NCBI GenBank assembly: GCA_005773095.1
Contig: SXHT01000206.1
Location: 1 to 19,128 of the forward strand
DNA length: 19,128 nucleotides
DNA from: Planctomycetaceae bacterium
GTDB lineage: Bacteria > Planctomycetota > Planctomycetia > Pirellulales > PALSA-1355
Reading direction: 5' to 3'
This document shows positions 1 to 5,373 of this stretch, in pieces (position 1 is the first letter of the stretch; the number at the start of each line of letters is the position of its first letter). The notes under the pieces were generated by a model. The model saw only the letters and a list, made by a program, of their open reading frames with translations. It ran no database searches and was not told where the DNA came from. The position numbers were made by a program, and so were the translations under genes.

Positions 1-219
1 AATGTCGTTGAGCGTGAGCGAAGCCCGCCTGAGCGTCTGGTCAATCACCGGCAAGATCCGTTCGACGTGCGCCCGCGAAGCAATCTCCGGTACGACGCCG
101 CCGAATTTTTCGTGCAGCCTGTCCTGAGACGCAACGACCGACGCAACCACTTCCAAGCGATCGGTAATCACCGCCGCCGCCGTTTCGTCGCAGGTCGTTT
201 CCAGCGTGAGGATGTTCAT
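1..219 (-). CDS. tsaD: tRNA N6-adenosine threonylcarbamoyltransferase TsaD, N-terminal part (runs off the window)
   Basis: The reverse strand from the ATG at 219 encodes 73 residues that run to the window edge without a stop. They begin MNILTLETTCDETAAAV, the ASKHA-type phosphate-binding start of the TsaD/Kae1 family, and continue with GGVVPEIASRAHVERILPVI, matching the conserved second block with its HVE motif. TsaD, with TsaB and TsaE, transfers the threonylcarbamoyl group to A37 of ANN-decoding tRNAs in the cytoplasm. The full protein is usually about 340 residues, so roughly a fifth is visible; the iron-binding histidines lie outside. No good Shine-Dalgarno precedes the ATG. The start is chosen because the family motif begins two residues after it. 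The gene diverges from rplU across a repeat-filled gap. Confidence 0.93.
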   Translation of the reverse strand, partial: MNILTLETTCDETAAAVITDRLEVVASVVASQDRLHEKFGGVVPEIASRAHVERILPVIDQTLRRASLTLNDI

Positions 220-256
220 GGCGTGGATGCGATTGCCTGGGGGTCACGGCAGTCTT

Positions 257-353
257 GGGCAGCGCGAGGGGGACAGGCACATTTTTCCGGGAACCACGTT
301 TGGCAACCACCCAACAGCGGGACACGCCTCTTTCAAATTCGCCGGGAAAAAGT
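257..353 (+). repeat. Dispersed inverted-repeat element, copy 1 (3' end lost)
   Basis: First of five copies of the family described at 8222-8355. It carries the 5' signature GGGGGACAGGCACATTTTTC and ends near GCCGGGAAAAAGTG. The terminal part seen in the other copies (CCAGTCCCCGGCCC and the inverted-repeat end) is missing and replaced by a GC hairpin. It lies exactly 150 bp upstream of copy 2 and the two are nearly identical, including about 11 bp of flank (GGGCAGCGCGA). This suggests a local tandem duplication of element plus flank. Confidence 0.85.
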
Positions 354-355
354 GT

Positions 356-415
356 AGGGCCGGCTTTGCCGGCCGGGCAACGCTTGCAGGGCCGGCTTTG
401 CGGGCCGGGCAGCGC
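356..415 (+). repeat. Pair of 28-bp direct repeats with a perfect GC hairpin
   Basis: Two near-identical 28-bp units lie at 356-383 and 388-415, beginning AGGGCCGGCTTTG. The first contains GGCCGGC-TTT-GCCGGCC (358-374), a perfect 7-bp stem with a 3-nt loop; the second has one changed base in the stem. They fill the space between element copies 1 and 2. There is no T-run, so a terminator role is unlikely. They are probably a second, shorter family of genomic repeat. Confidence 0.7.
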
Positions 416-528
416 GAGGGGGATAGGCACATTTTCCCGGGAACCACGTTGGGCAGCCACCCAACAGCAGGACACGCCTCTTTCAAATTCGCCGGGAAAA
501 TGAACCAGTCCCCGGCCCTTGAACGGTT
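407..528 (+). repeat. Dispersed inverted-repeat element, copy 2
   Basis: Same family as copy 1 but with the 3' end kept: GCCGGGAAAATGAACCAGTC followed by CCCGGCCCTTGAACGGTT, which matches the terminal repeat of the complete copy with one change. The left terminal repeat is absent; copy 1's shared flank stands in its place. The inner hairpin is GTTGGG-CAGCCA-CCCAAC. It ends about 40 bp before the putative rplU promoter. Confidence 0.88.
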
Positions 529-567
529 CGGTCGGCCAACAGGCCAGTGCCATTGGGAAGGGAGGCC

Positions 568-597
568 TCGACAGCTGACCAACCCATCCCCTACACT
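568..597 (+). promoter_or_regulatory. Candidate sigma-70-type promoter for rplU
   Basis: TCGACA (568-573) resembles a -35 box (5 of 6 against TTGACA) and TACACT (592-597) a -10 box (4 of 6), with an 18-bp spacer. The predicted start near 604 would give a 5' leader of about 30 nt. The -10 box lies inside a short CCCC-TACACT-GGGG dyad. This is pattern matching only; planctomycete promoters often deviate from consensus. Confidence 0.35.
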
Positions 598-621
598 GGG
601 GAACTTCAAGTTAGCGGACTT

Positions 622-628
622 AAGGTGA
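622..628 (+). promoter_or_regulatory. Shine-Dalgarno site deciding the rplU start
   Basis: AAGGTGA lies six bases before the ATG at 635. It supports that ATG over an in-frame TTG at 629, which would sit directly against the site. Confidence 0.7.
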
Positions 629-634
629 TTGCTG

Positions 635-946
635 ATGTACGCCATTATTCACGACAGCGGCCGCCAGATGAAAGTAGTGGAAGGCCAGGAATTGGACATC
701 GACTATCGCGATGTTCATGCCGGTGACGCGATCACGTTCGAAAGCGTGGTGGCCGTGAGCGACGGTTCAAGCCTTACGCTGGGCAAGCCAATCCTAACCG
801 GCGCCAAGGTTGCCGGCAAGGTGGTGGGCATTGTGCAGGGTCCGAAGCTCGTCGTGCAAAAGCTGCGCCGCCGCAAGAACAGCCGCCGCCGCACCGGCCA
901 CCGGCAACTCCACACGCGCGTGAAGATCGAATCGATCTCGATCTAA
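635..946 (+). CDS. rplU: 50S ribosomal protein bL21
   Basis: The 103-residue product has the normal length for bL21, a 23S rRNA-binding protein of the large subunit. It starts MYAIIHDSGRQMKVVEGQ, matching the family's N-terminal beta-strand block. The C-terminal part has the expected basic run LRRRKNSRRRTGHRQ followed by HTRVKIESI, corresponding to the RRKGHRQ..T.V.I signature. The start at 635 is supported by a Shine-Dalgarno six bases upstream. In most bacteria rplU is followed at once by rpmA (bL27), often with obg. Here the next gene is on the opposite strand 12 bp away, so rplU appears to be a single-gene unit. It diverges from tsaD. Confidence 0.97.
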   Translation: MYAIIHDSGRQMKVVEGQELDIDYRDVHAGDAITFESVVAVSDGSSLTLGKPILTGAKVAGKVVGIVQGPKLVVQKLRRRKNSRRRTGHRQLHTRVKIESISI

Positions 947-948
947 GC

Positions 949-968
949 GGCTCGATACTACACGAGCC
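949..968. terminator. Short dyad between the converging rplU and Uma2 genes
   Basis: GGCTCG (949-954) pairs with CGAGCC (963-968) across an 8-nt loop, in and next to the 11-bp space between the two stop codons. The stem is short and the following tract (ATTTCTTG) is only weakly T-rich, so it is at best a weak bidirectional terminator. Confidence 0.25.
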
Positions 969-1572
969 ATTTCTTGCCAGTCTCGCCATGCACGACCTCG
1001 ATGGCCGGACGATCTTCATCGGCATAGAGCTTCAACGTTATCGGCAGCACTTGCGACGATATGCACTTGCCGTCGTCTGGCTCAACCACTTCCACAAGCC
1101 GCAACTCCCCCGCGTCGAGCCGATACAGTTCCAGCTTCCATGGAAAGCGATCGACGATCAGCAGTTCGCGCACTCGCACCGACGCATAAAATGCCAGCTT
1201 GAGCCGGGCCTCGTCGTTAGGGCTGATCACCTCGATGGCGAAGTCCGGACCGCCGAACCAGTGCGTCTCCATGTTCACGGCCGAAGTGTTGTTGAGAAAC
1301 ACCACCACGTCCGGGCAGCGATAATTCTCCTTCCAATCGAATTTGCGGTCGGAGACATTCACGCCGGGGCGCACGCGGCCTAACCCTTCCGCTTGAATTG
1401 CGTCGTAGAGAGCGCAATTGAAGCCCGACACCAGGTCTTGATGTTCATCGGTCGGAAGTGCAGCCATCACGTAAACTCCGTCCCAGACTTCGTCGTACCG
1501 ATCGCCACCCCATGCCGAGCGCTGTTCGCGCAACTGCTTTTCGAGTTCTTCGTCGCGGATGAGTGTGGCCAT
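958..1572 (-). CDS. Uma2-family (DUF820) PD-(D/E)XK nuclease-fold protein
   Basis: The 204-residue protein has the Uma2 pattern: YRCPDVVVF with PD at residues 87-88, then GGPDFAIEVISPNDEARLK with E114 and K125, and a strand ending in LLIVD. Together these make the PD-(D/E)XK restriction-endonuclease-like core. Uma2 proteins are present in many copies in planctomycetes, cyanobacteria and others; their cellular role is not established, and no partner methylase or toxin/antitoxin gene is adjacent. The ATG at 1572 starts MATLIRDEELEKQLREQ, a charged helix. All predicted active-site residues seem present, so there is no sign of decay. The gene converges with rplU and lies 82 bp downstream of the aldolase stop on the same strand, so read-through is possible. 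Confidence 0.85.
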   Translation of the reverse strand: MATLIRDEELEKQLREQRSAWGGDRYDEVWDGVYVMAALPTDEHQDLVSGFNCALYDAIQAEGLGRVRPGVNVSDRKFDWKENYRCPDVVVFLNNTSAVNMETHWFGGPDFAIEVISPNDEARLKLAFYASVRVRELLIVDRFPWKLELYRLDAGELRLVEVVEPDDGKCISSQVLPITLKLYADEDRPAIEVVHGETGKKWLV

Positions 1573-1654
1573 TTCGTTGTGCTCCAGATTCGTGACCCTT
1601 CAATCACACCGCGCCTAAGCATAAGAAGTTGAGGACTTTTCCCGCAACAGGGCT

Positions 1655-2647
1655 TCACACCGTTTGAGCTAGCGCAGATCGCAGCGATTCAAGCTGCCCG
1701 GCAGAGCCCAGCTTTTGGTTCTTACCGATGATGTAATCCGCATACGCGGCCATGAAGGGCTTGCCGGGCGTGCGGGGATCGAAGTCGGCAGGCTTGTCGC
1801 GGAAAACTTCGCGGTAGATGGCGCACCACACCAGGCGGCCGTCGGTATCGATATTCACCTTGGTGACGCCGAGCTTCGCAGCCGGTAAGTACTGGTCTTC
1901 CGGCACGCCGCTCGCATCGCCGAGCTTTCCTCCCGCGTCGTTGATGCGTTTGACCCATGCCTTGGGCACACTGCTCGAACCGTGCATGACCAGCGGGAAA
2001 CCAGGGAGCACCTTCTGGATGGCTTCAATGCGGTCGAAGTGCAGCCCTTGCGAGCCGGTAAATTTGTAGGCGCCATGCGAGGTCCCGATGGCAACCGCCA
2101 GCGAATCGCAACCGCTGCGTTCGACGAATTGCACGGCCTGACCCGGGTCAGTCAGGCAGGCATGTTCGGCGGAAACACTGATGTCCTCCTCAACGCCCCC
2201 CAACATCCCCAGTTCTGCTTCCACGGAAATACCGCGCATGTGAGCCCGATCGACCACGCGGCGGGTGATGGCCACGTTCTCATCGAACGTTTCGTGGGAA
2301 GCATCGATCATCACCGATGAATAGAACCCGCTCTCAATGCAGTCGTAACACACCTCTTCCGTGCCGTGGTCGAGATGCACGGCGAAGATCGCGTCGGGAA
2401 ACACCTCTTCGGCCGCCCGTATCATGCCTTCCAAGAAGCGTTTGTCGGTAAAGGCGCGGGCACCTCGCGAGATTTGAATAATAAAGGGAGCACTCTTCTT
2501 GAGATCGACAGGTTCTTCGTTCGAGTTCTTGATCCCCAAGTTGCCGCGGAACAAGCCGACGGTTTGCTCGAGGTTGTTGATGTTGTAAGCTCCAACCGCA
2601 TACTTGCCGTATGCATGTTGAAAAAGTTCCTTGGCTGGGACGATCAT
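1655..2647 (-). CDS. fba: Class II fructose-1,6-bisphosphate aldolase
   Basis: The enzyme cleaves fructose-1,6-bisphosphate to dihydroxyacetone phosphate and glyceraldehyde-3-phosphate, and does the reverse in gluconeogenesis, using a divalent metal. The 330-residue product has the class II signatures in order: GAYNINNLEQ (19-28), AVHLDHGTE (89-97) with catalytic D93 and metal-binding H94, VEAELGMLGG (142-151) with E144, GTSHGAYKF (188-196) with H191, VMHGSSSVP (220-228) with H222, and KVNIDTDGRL (263-272) for phosphate binding. The start at 2647 is chosen because AGGAGG lies eight bases upstream and the protein then begins MIVPAKELFQHAY, as in homologues; the frame stays open to 2695 but lacks a ribosome site there. 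The length fits the longer class II subtype found in Calvin-cycle and planctomycete enzymes. Confidence 0.96.
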   Translation of the reverse strand: MIVPAKELFQHAYGKYAVGAYNINNLEQTVGLFRGNLGIKNSNEEPVDLKKSAPFIIQISRGARAFTDKRFLEGMIRAAEEVFPDAIFAVHLDHGTEEVCYDCIESGFYSSVMIDASHETFDENVAITRRVVDRAHMRGISVEAELGMLGGVEEDISVSAEHACLTDPGQAVQFVERSGCDSLAVAIGTSHGAYKFTGSQGLHFDRIEAIQKVLPGFPLVMHGSSSVPKAWVKRINDAGGKLGDASGVPEDQYLPAAKLGVTKVNIDTDGRLVWCAIYREVFRDKPADFDPRTPGKPFMAAYADYIIGKNQKLGSAGQLESLRSALAQTV

Positions 2648-2655
2648 GGGATTAT

Positions 2656-2661
2656 CCTCCT
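2656..2661 (-). promoter_or_regulatory. Strong Shine-Dalgarno fixing the aldolase start
   Basis: On the minus strand AGGAGG lies eight bases before the ATG at 2647. It is one of the two best ribosome sites in the window and rules out the upstream in-frame start at 2695. Confidence 0.85.
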
Positions 2662-2687
2662 GGCGAAAACCGGTCCACTTGCGACTG

Positions 2688-2707
2688 GCGAACAATTCGC
2701 AATTGTA
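2688..2707 (-). promoter_or_regulatory. Candidate -10 box and small palindrome upstream of fba
   Basis: Read on the minus strand, TACAAT (2702-2707) matches a -10 box at 5 of 6 positions. It is followed directly by GCGAA-TTG-TTCGC (2688-2700), a perfect 5-bp dyad near where transcription would begin. No convincing -35 box was found at 16-18 bp. An operator role for the dyad is speculation. Confidence 0.25.
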
Positions 2708-2739
2708 TCACCGGCTACACTAAAACTCCACCGGAGCGA

Positions 2740-3132
2740 TTAAAGCCGATCGTCAGATGTTGCGGCAATGGCCGAAAAATTCGGCGCAGCGAGGCTGGCG
2801 CTGCCGGCTTCCAGAATCAGTGCCGATGCCGCGATCATGACGCCCGTTACCAAGGCTGGATGGATCGGCGGAGCGCGCCGATCGCCGGCTTCGTTTAACC
2901 AGGTCGCTCGCTCCCATCCTTCCGCCGTTCGCACCCACGGTGCCTCCGCAGATCGAGCTGGGGATGGGGGATCTGACGTGGCGATTACGGTCACCCAGCC
3001 GGCGAATATGACCGGCAGGGGAATCAACAAATGGATCGGAGACCCATGGGTGGGTGCCAAAGGGTTCACTCCCGGAGGTTCGCGGTGCGACGTACGTCCA
3101 CGAGTAGGAGTCGAGGGCAGATACCGGACCAA
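2740..3132 (-). CDS. Probable small membrane protein, two hydrophobic segments
   Basis: This frame has the look of a real product: a hydrophobic segment LLIPLPVIFAGWVTVIAT, an aromatic-charged block WVRTAEGWERATWL, then PPIHPALVTGVMIAASALIL as a second membrane segment. It resembles in outline small planctomycete proteins with a WxRTxxGWE block before a terminal helix, a resemblance recalled rather than searched. The start is uncertain. The first in-frame codon is TTG at 3132; GTG at 3069 or TTG codons just before the first helix are alternatives, and none has a clear Shine-Dalgarno. The residues before the first helix look unlike protein, so the true product may be about 95 residues. It lies 92 bp upstream of fba on the same strand. 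Function is unknown. Confidence 0.5.
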   Translation of the reverse strand: MVRYLPSTPTRGRTSHREPPGVNPLAPTHGSPIHLLIPLPVIFAGWVTVIATSDPPSPARSAEAPWVRTAEGWERATWLNEAGDRRAPPIHPALVTGVMIAASALILEAGSASLAAPNFSAIAATSDDRL

Positions 3133-3220
3133 AGCCGAACCCGAGTCGGGGATTCAACCCACCCAAAGCCATGAGCAGGCACGAGTTTCGGCAATTTCTC
3201 TGGGAATAGCTTTCCTGGCT

Positions 3221-3235
3221 GCGTTGACTCAACGC
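3221..3235. other. 15-bp palindrome upstream of the HDOD gene
   Basis: GCGTTGA-C-TCAACGC is a perfect 7-bp dyad around one central base. It lies 140 bp before the HDOD start and about 90 bp outside the most distal start of the small membrane gene, in a gap (3133-3374) that otherwise shows nothing. The form suits a dimeric regulator site, but no promoter boxes were seen to support this. Confidence 0.3.
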
Positions 3236-3374
3236 AACATCGGTGCGGTCTCGATGATGCGCTAAAGCAACGCGGCGCAGATCGGCCTCCCAAGTTTTGC
3301 CCGTCCTCAGTGACTGACGTAGCTTTTCAAGGAGCGGATTAGGCCGCCGGTTCACTGCACCTGGAAAACGTTTC

Positions 3375-4298
3375 ATGACCGCCACCGATCGAATGCAGCC
3401 CGTTGATCTTCGCACGCTGCTAAATTCCGCGCAACTGCCGGCTCTGCCGCAGAGTGCGATACGGCTCTTGGAACTGTCCCGCGATCCGGAGAACGGTCCC
3501 ACCGAGTTCGCAATCCCGATTGAGGCCGATCCAGGTCTTGCCGGGCAAGTCCTGCGGTTCGTCAATTCCTCGTATTTTGGGTTTTCGCGAGAAATCTCCA
3601 GCGTGAAGTTAGGGATTACGCTGGTGGGTGTGCGAACCATAAGAAACTTCGCGCTCTGGAACGCAGTCTTCAGTTTGCTGCCGAATCCCCGGTGCGGCCC
3701 CTTCGATCTCAAGAGTCTTTGGCAAGACTCGCTGCGGCGCGGCGTATTCGCTCGGGCGATGGGCAAGCTGCTGGGCTTGCGCGATGGCGAAGAAGCCTTC
3801 GCGGCCGCACTGCTCCAAGACATGGCGGTGCCGTTATTGGCCAAGGAGTTGCCTGCCGAGTACATCGAGCTATTGCAGCAGCGCGAGTCGGGCCGACATC
3901 GGCTCTCGGACCTGGAACGCCAGCGATTCGGTTGGGATCACGCGGAAGCGGCCGCACATCTGGCCCACACATGGAATCTGCCTGCCGAGTTTGTCACGAT
4001 GGTCGAAAGCCACACGACGACGGACGTACTGGCCGCCGAGTTCCGCGGCCATTGGGGGCGAATTGCCGTGGCGTTGTCCTCGCTACTTCCCGCGGTGGCC
4101 GACGACGATTGGTACGACTGCGCAAAGTTTGAAGCAACCTTCGAAGCGCTGCGGCCGATCGGTAATCCGCCGATCCAGCACGTTCTGGAGCAGGTGGACC
4201 GCGAGTTTGCCGAGATTGCACCGGTGCTGAAACTTCCCAAGCCTGCCAGGTCTCTGGTGGATCTGTATCAAGCAGCGACGACGGCGATTGAGGCGTAG
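3375..4298 (+). CDS. HDOD-domain protein
   Basis: The 307-residue protein opens with an HDOD domain: LPALPQSAIRLLELSRDPEN (21-40), IEADPGLAGQVLRFVNSSYFG (49-69) and ISSVKLGITLVGVRTIRNFAL (74-94) follow the family's helix pattern. HDOD proteins are relatives of HD phosphohydrolases that usually act in signalling. The HD site here reads LLQDMAVPLL (146-155) where a catalytic domain would have LLHDIGK; the histidine is replaced, so hydrolase activity is unlikely. The rest (about 160-300) is helical with no recognised output domain. The ATG at 3375 follows only a weak GGAAAAC site. It is a single gene: fba and the small membrane gene point away, and a repeat element begins directly at its stop. 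Confidence 0.88.
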   Translation: MTATDRMQPVDLRTLLNSAQLPALPQSAIRLLELSRDPENGPTEFAIPIEADPGLAGQVLRFVNSSYFGFSREISSVKLGITLVGVRTIRNFALWNAVFSLLPNPRCGPFDLKSLWQDSLRRGVFARAMGKLLGLRDGEEAFAAALLQDMAVPLLAKELPAEYIELLQQRESGRHRLSDLERQRFGWDHAEAAAHLAHTWNLPAEFVTMVESHTTTDVLAAEFRGHWGRIAVALSSLLPAVADDDWYDCAKFEATFEALRPIGNPPIQHVLEQVDREFAEIAPVLKLPKPARSLVDLYQAATTAIEA

Positions 4299-4394
4299 TA
4301 CGGATTTCCAATCCGTCTCGCGCAAGAGTCCCGGCCTTTCCCGGGCGTTTGCCAAATGAATGGCCTGAAGACGGGACGGAATGAAAATCCGTCC
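4299..4394. repeat. Inverted-repeat element with hairpin ends, directly after the HDOD stop
   Basis: The segment begins right after the TAG at 4296-4298. Its left end forms ACGGATT-TCC-AATCCGT (4300-4316) and its right end GGACGGA-ATGAAAA-TCCGTCC (4374-4394). The two ends are roughly inverted copies of each other (ACGGATTTCC / GAAAATCCGTCC). A small CCCGG...CCGGG dyad (4330-4345) lies between. The architecture resembles paired REP units. It may also act as the HDOD 3' end, although no T-run follows. The rest of the gap to 4599 holds nothing I recognise. Confidence 0.6.
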
Positions 4395-4599
4395 TATGGG
4401 CCGTCAAACTTTGCGCCGTCCGTTCTTCGATGCCCGATTCGTCGCACATCTCACTTATTTTCTGGTAACGACAGTTGGGTGTCGGCAGACTTCGAGTTAA
4501 AATTGAGTAGAAATCGCGCGGCCTTGGGCGACCCGATGTGGACTTTTGTTTCCGTCGTTCCAATAATTCCGCGAGAAGGAGAAGTACCGGGGGCCGAAG

Positions 4600-4649
4600 G
4601 GGACAGTCCCTTTTTGCTTCGCGGACTCCGCAACCTTAGGGACGGTCCC
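4600..4649. repeat. Three consecutive odd-length palindromes abutting the TPR start
   Basis: GGGAC-A-GTCCC (4600-4610), GCGGA-C-TCCGC (4621-4631) and GGGAC-G-GTCCC (4639-4649) are each perfect 5-bp dyads around one central base. The first and third differ only at the centre. The last ends one base before the GTG at 4651, where a ribosome site would be expected. This could be a dispersed REP-type sequence or a leader structure. Confidence 0.65.
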
Positions 4650-4650
4650 T

Positions 4651-5169
4651 GTGGCTTCGCTTAGTCGCATTCGCCGGCAGCAGATACTGCGAGCAGCTGA
4701 GGGTTACCTCGAACTCGAAATGCCAGGCCATGCGCTGGAGGCGCTGGGCCGGCTGAGCGCGGAGGAGCTGAACGGGAACAATATCGCCCTGCACCTGCGC
4801 GGCGAGGCGCTGCGCGCATTGGGAAAATGCCGTGATGCCATTGGGCCGCTCAAGCAGGCGGCCGAAGGCGCGCCCGGCGACATTCACATTTGGTTGTCGC
4901 TGGGCTGGTGCTACAAGCGGATTGGGCGCGTCGACATGGCCATTGAGTCCCTTGAGGAAGCGCTGGAAGCTGATCCGAATGAGGCCATCATCCACTACAA
5001 TCTGGCCTGCTATTGGAGTTTGGCCGGCAACAAACGAAACGCCTTGCTGTTTCTCGCCCAGGCGTTCGAGCTGGACCCGAACTATCGAGAACGCGTATCC
5101 GAAGAGTCCGACTTTGATGCCATCCGCGGTGACCCGGCCTTCCGCTCGCTGACGAGCGTCGTGGTTTAG
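4651..5169 (+). CDS. Tetratricopeptide-repeat protein
   Basis: The 172-residue soluble protein is built of TPR-like helix pairs: about 9-37 (ILRAAEGYLELEMPGHALEA), about 45-75, about 78-112 (IWLSLGWCYKRIGRVDMAIE) and about 114-146 (AIIHYNLACYWSLAGNKRNA). It ends in SDFDAIRGDPAFRSL, a motif often seen at the C-terminus of short bacterial TPR proteins. No signal peptide or enzyme domain is visible, so a scaffold or adaptor role is the most that can be inferred. The GTG at 4651 is used because it is the first start codon after an in-frame stop at 4564, and the next (ATG at 4720) would remove most of the first helix. There is no Shine-Dalgarno; a palindrome occupies its place. The gene ends before a strong terminator. 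Confidence 0.85.
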   Translation: MASLSRIRRQQILRAAEGYLELEMPGHALEALGRLSAEELNGNNIALHLRGEALRALGKCRDAIGPLKQAAEGAPGDIHIWLSLGWCYKRIGRVDMAIESLEEALEADPNEAIIHYNLACYWSLAGNKRNALLFLAQAFELDPNYRERVSEESDFDAIRGDPAFRSLTSVVV

Positions 5170-5252
5170 CGCGGAACTGGAAGCGGGGAACTTCGGCCGG
5201 CCTGCGGCGAGCGGATTACTTTTCCGCCTCGAGTTCCGCGTGAACAAGAAGA

Positions 5253-5286
5253 CCTCGGCCGGTGATGCCACCGGCCGAGGCCTGTT
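5253..5286. terminator. Bidirectional intrinsic terminator between the TPR and BBP7 genes
   Basis: CCTCGGCCGGTG (5253-5264) and CACCGGCCGAGG (5269-5280) form a perfect 12-bp stem with an ATGC loop, followed on the plus strand by CCTGTTTTT. Read on the minus strand the stem is followed by TCTTCTTGTT, also T-rich. It lies between the stop codons of two converging genes, as expected for a shared terminator. Confidence 0.9.
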
Positions 5287-5303
5287 TTTCCCCCTCATCC
5301 CGG

Positions 5304-5329
5304 CCCCGCGCTCTCGATGGGGAGCGGGG
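5304..5329. repeat. GC-rich hairpin downstream of the terminator
   Basis: CCCC-GC-GCTC pairs with GAGCGGGG with a 2-nt bulge (5304-5329), in a tract CCCCTCATCCCGGCCCCGCG that looks like a dispersed intergenic repeat. No T-run follows, so termination is better assigned to the stem at 5253-5280. Confidence 0.4.
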
Positions 5330-5373
5330 AAAGAATGCGGATATCTCGTTGGCAGACGGGAAGCCTGCCCCCC

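Noticed and set aside
257..528. CRISPR-like array from the repeated units
   Set aside because: There are only two long imperfect units with no regular spacers and no cas genes; the units occur elsewhere as dispersed elements.
41..645. Several 80-170-codon open frames across 41-645 on both strands
   Set aside because: They are made of repeat copies 1 and 2 and antisense tsaD; the peptides FPANLKEACPAVGWLP recur because the DNA repeats, not because a gene is present.
2753..3865. 370-codon open frame on the minus strand overlapping the HDOD gene
   Set aside because: It runs antisense through the well-supported HDOD coding region, is rich in Ser/Arg/Pro without domain pattern, and overlaps the more protein-like membrane frame at 2740-3132.
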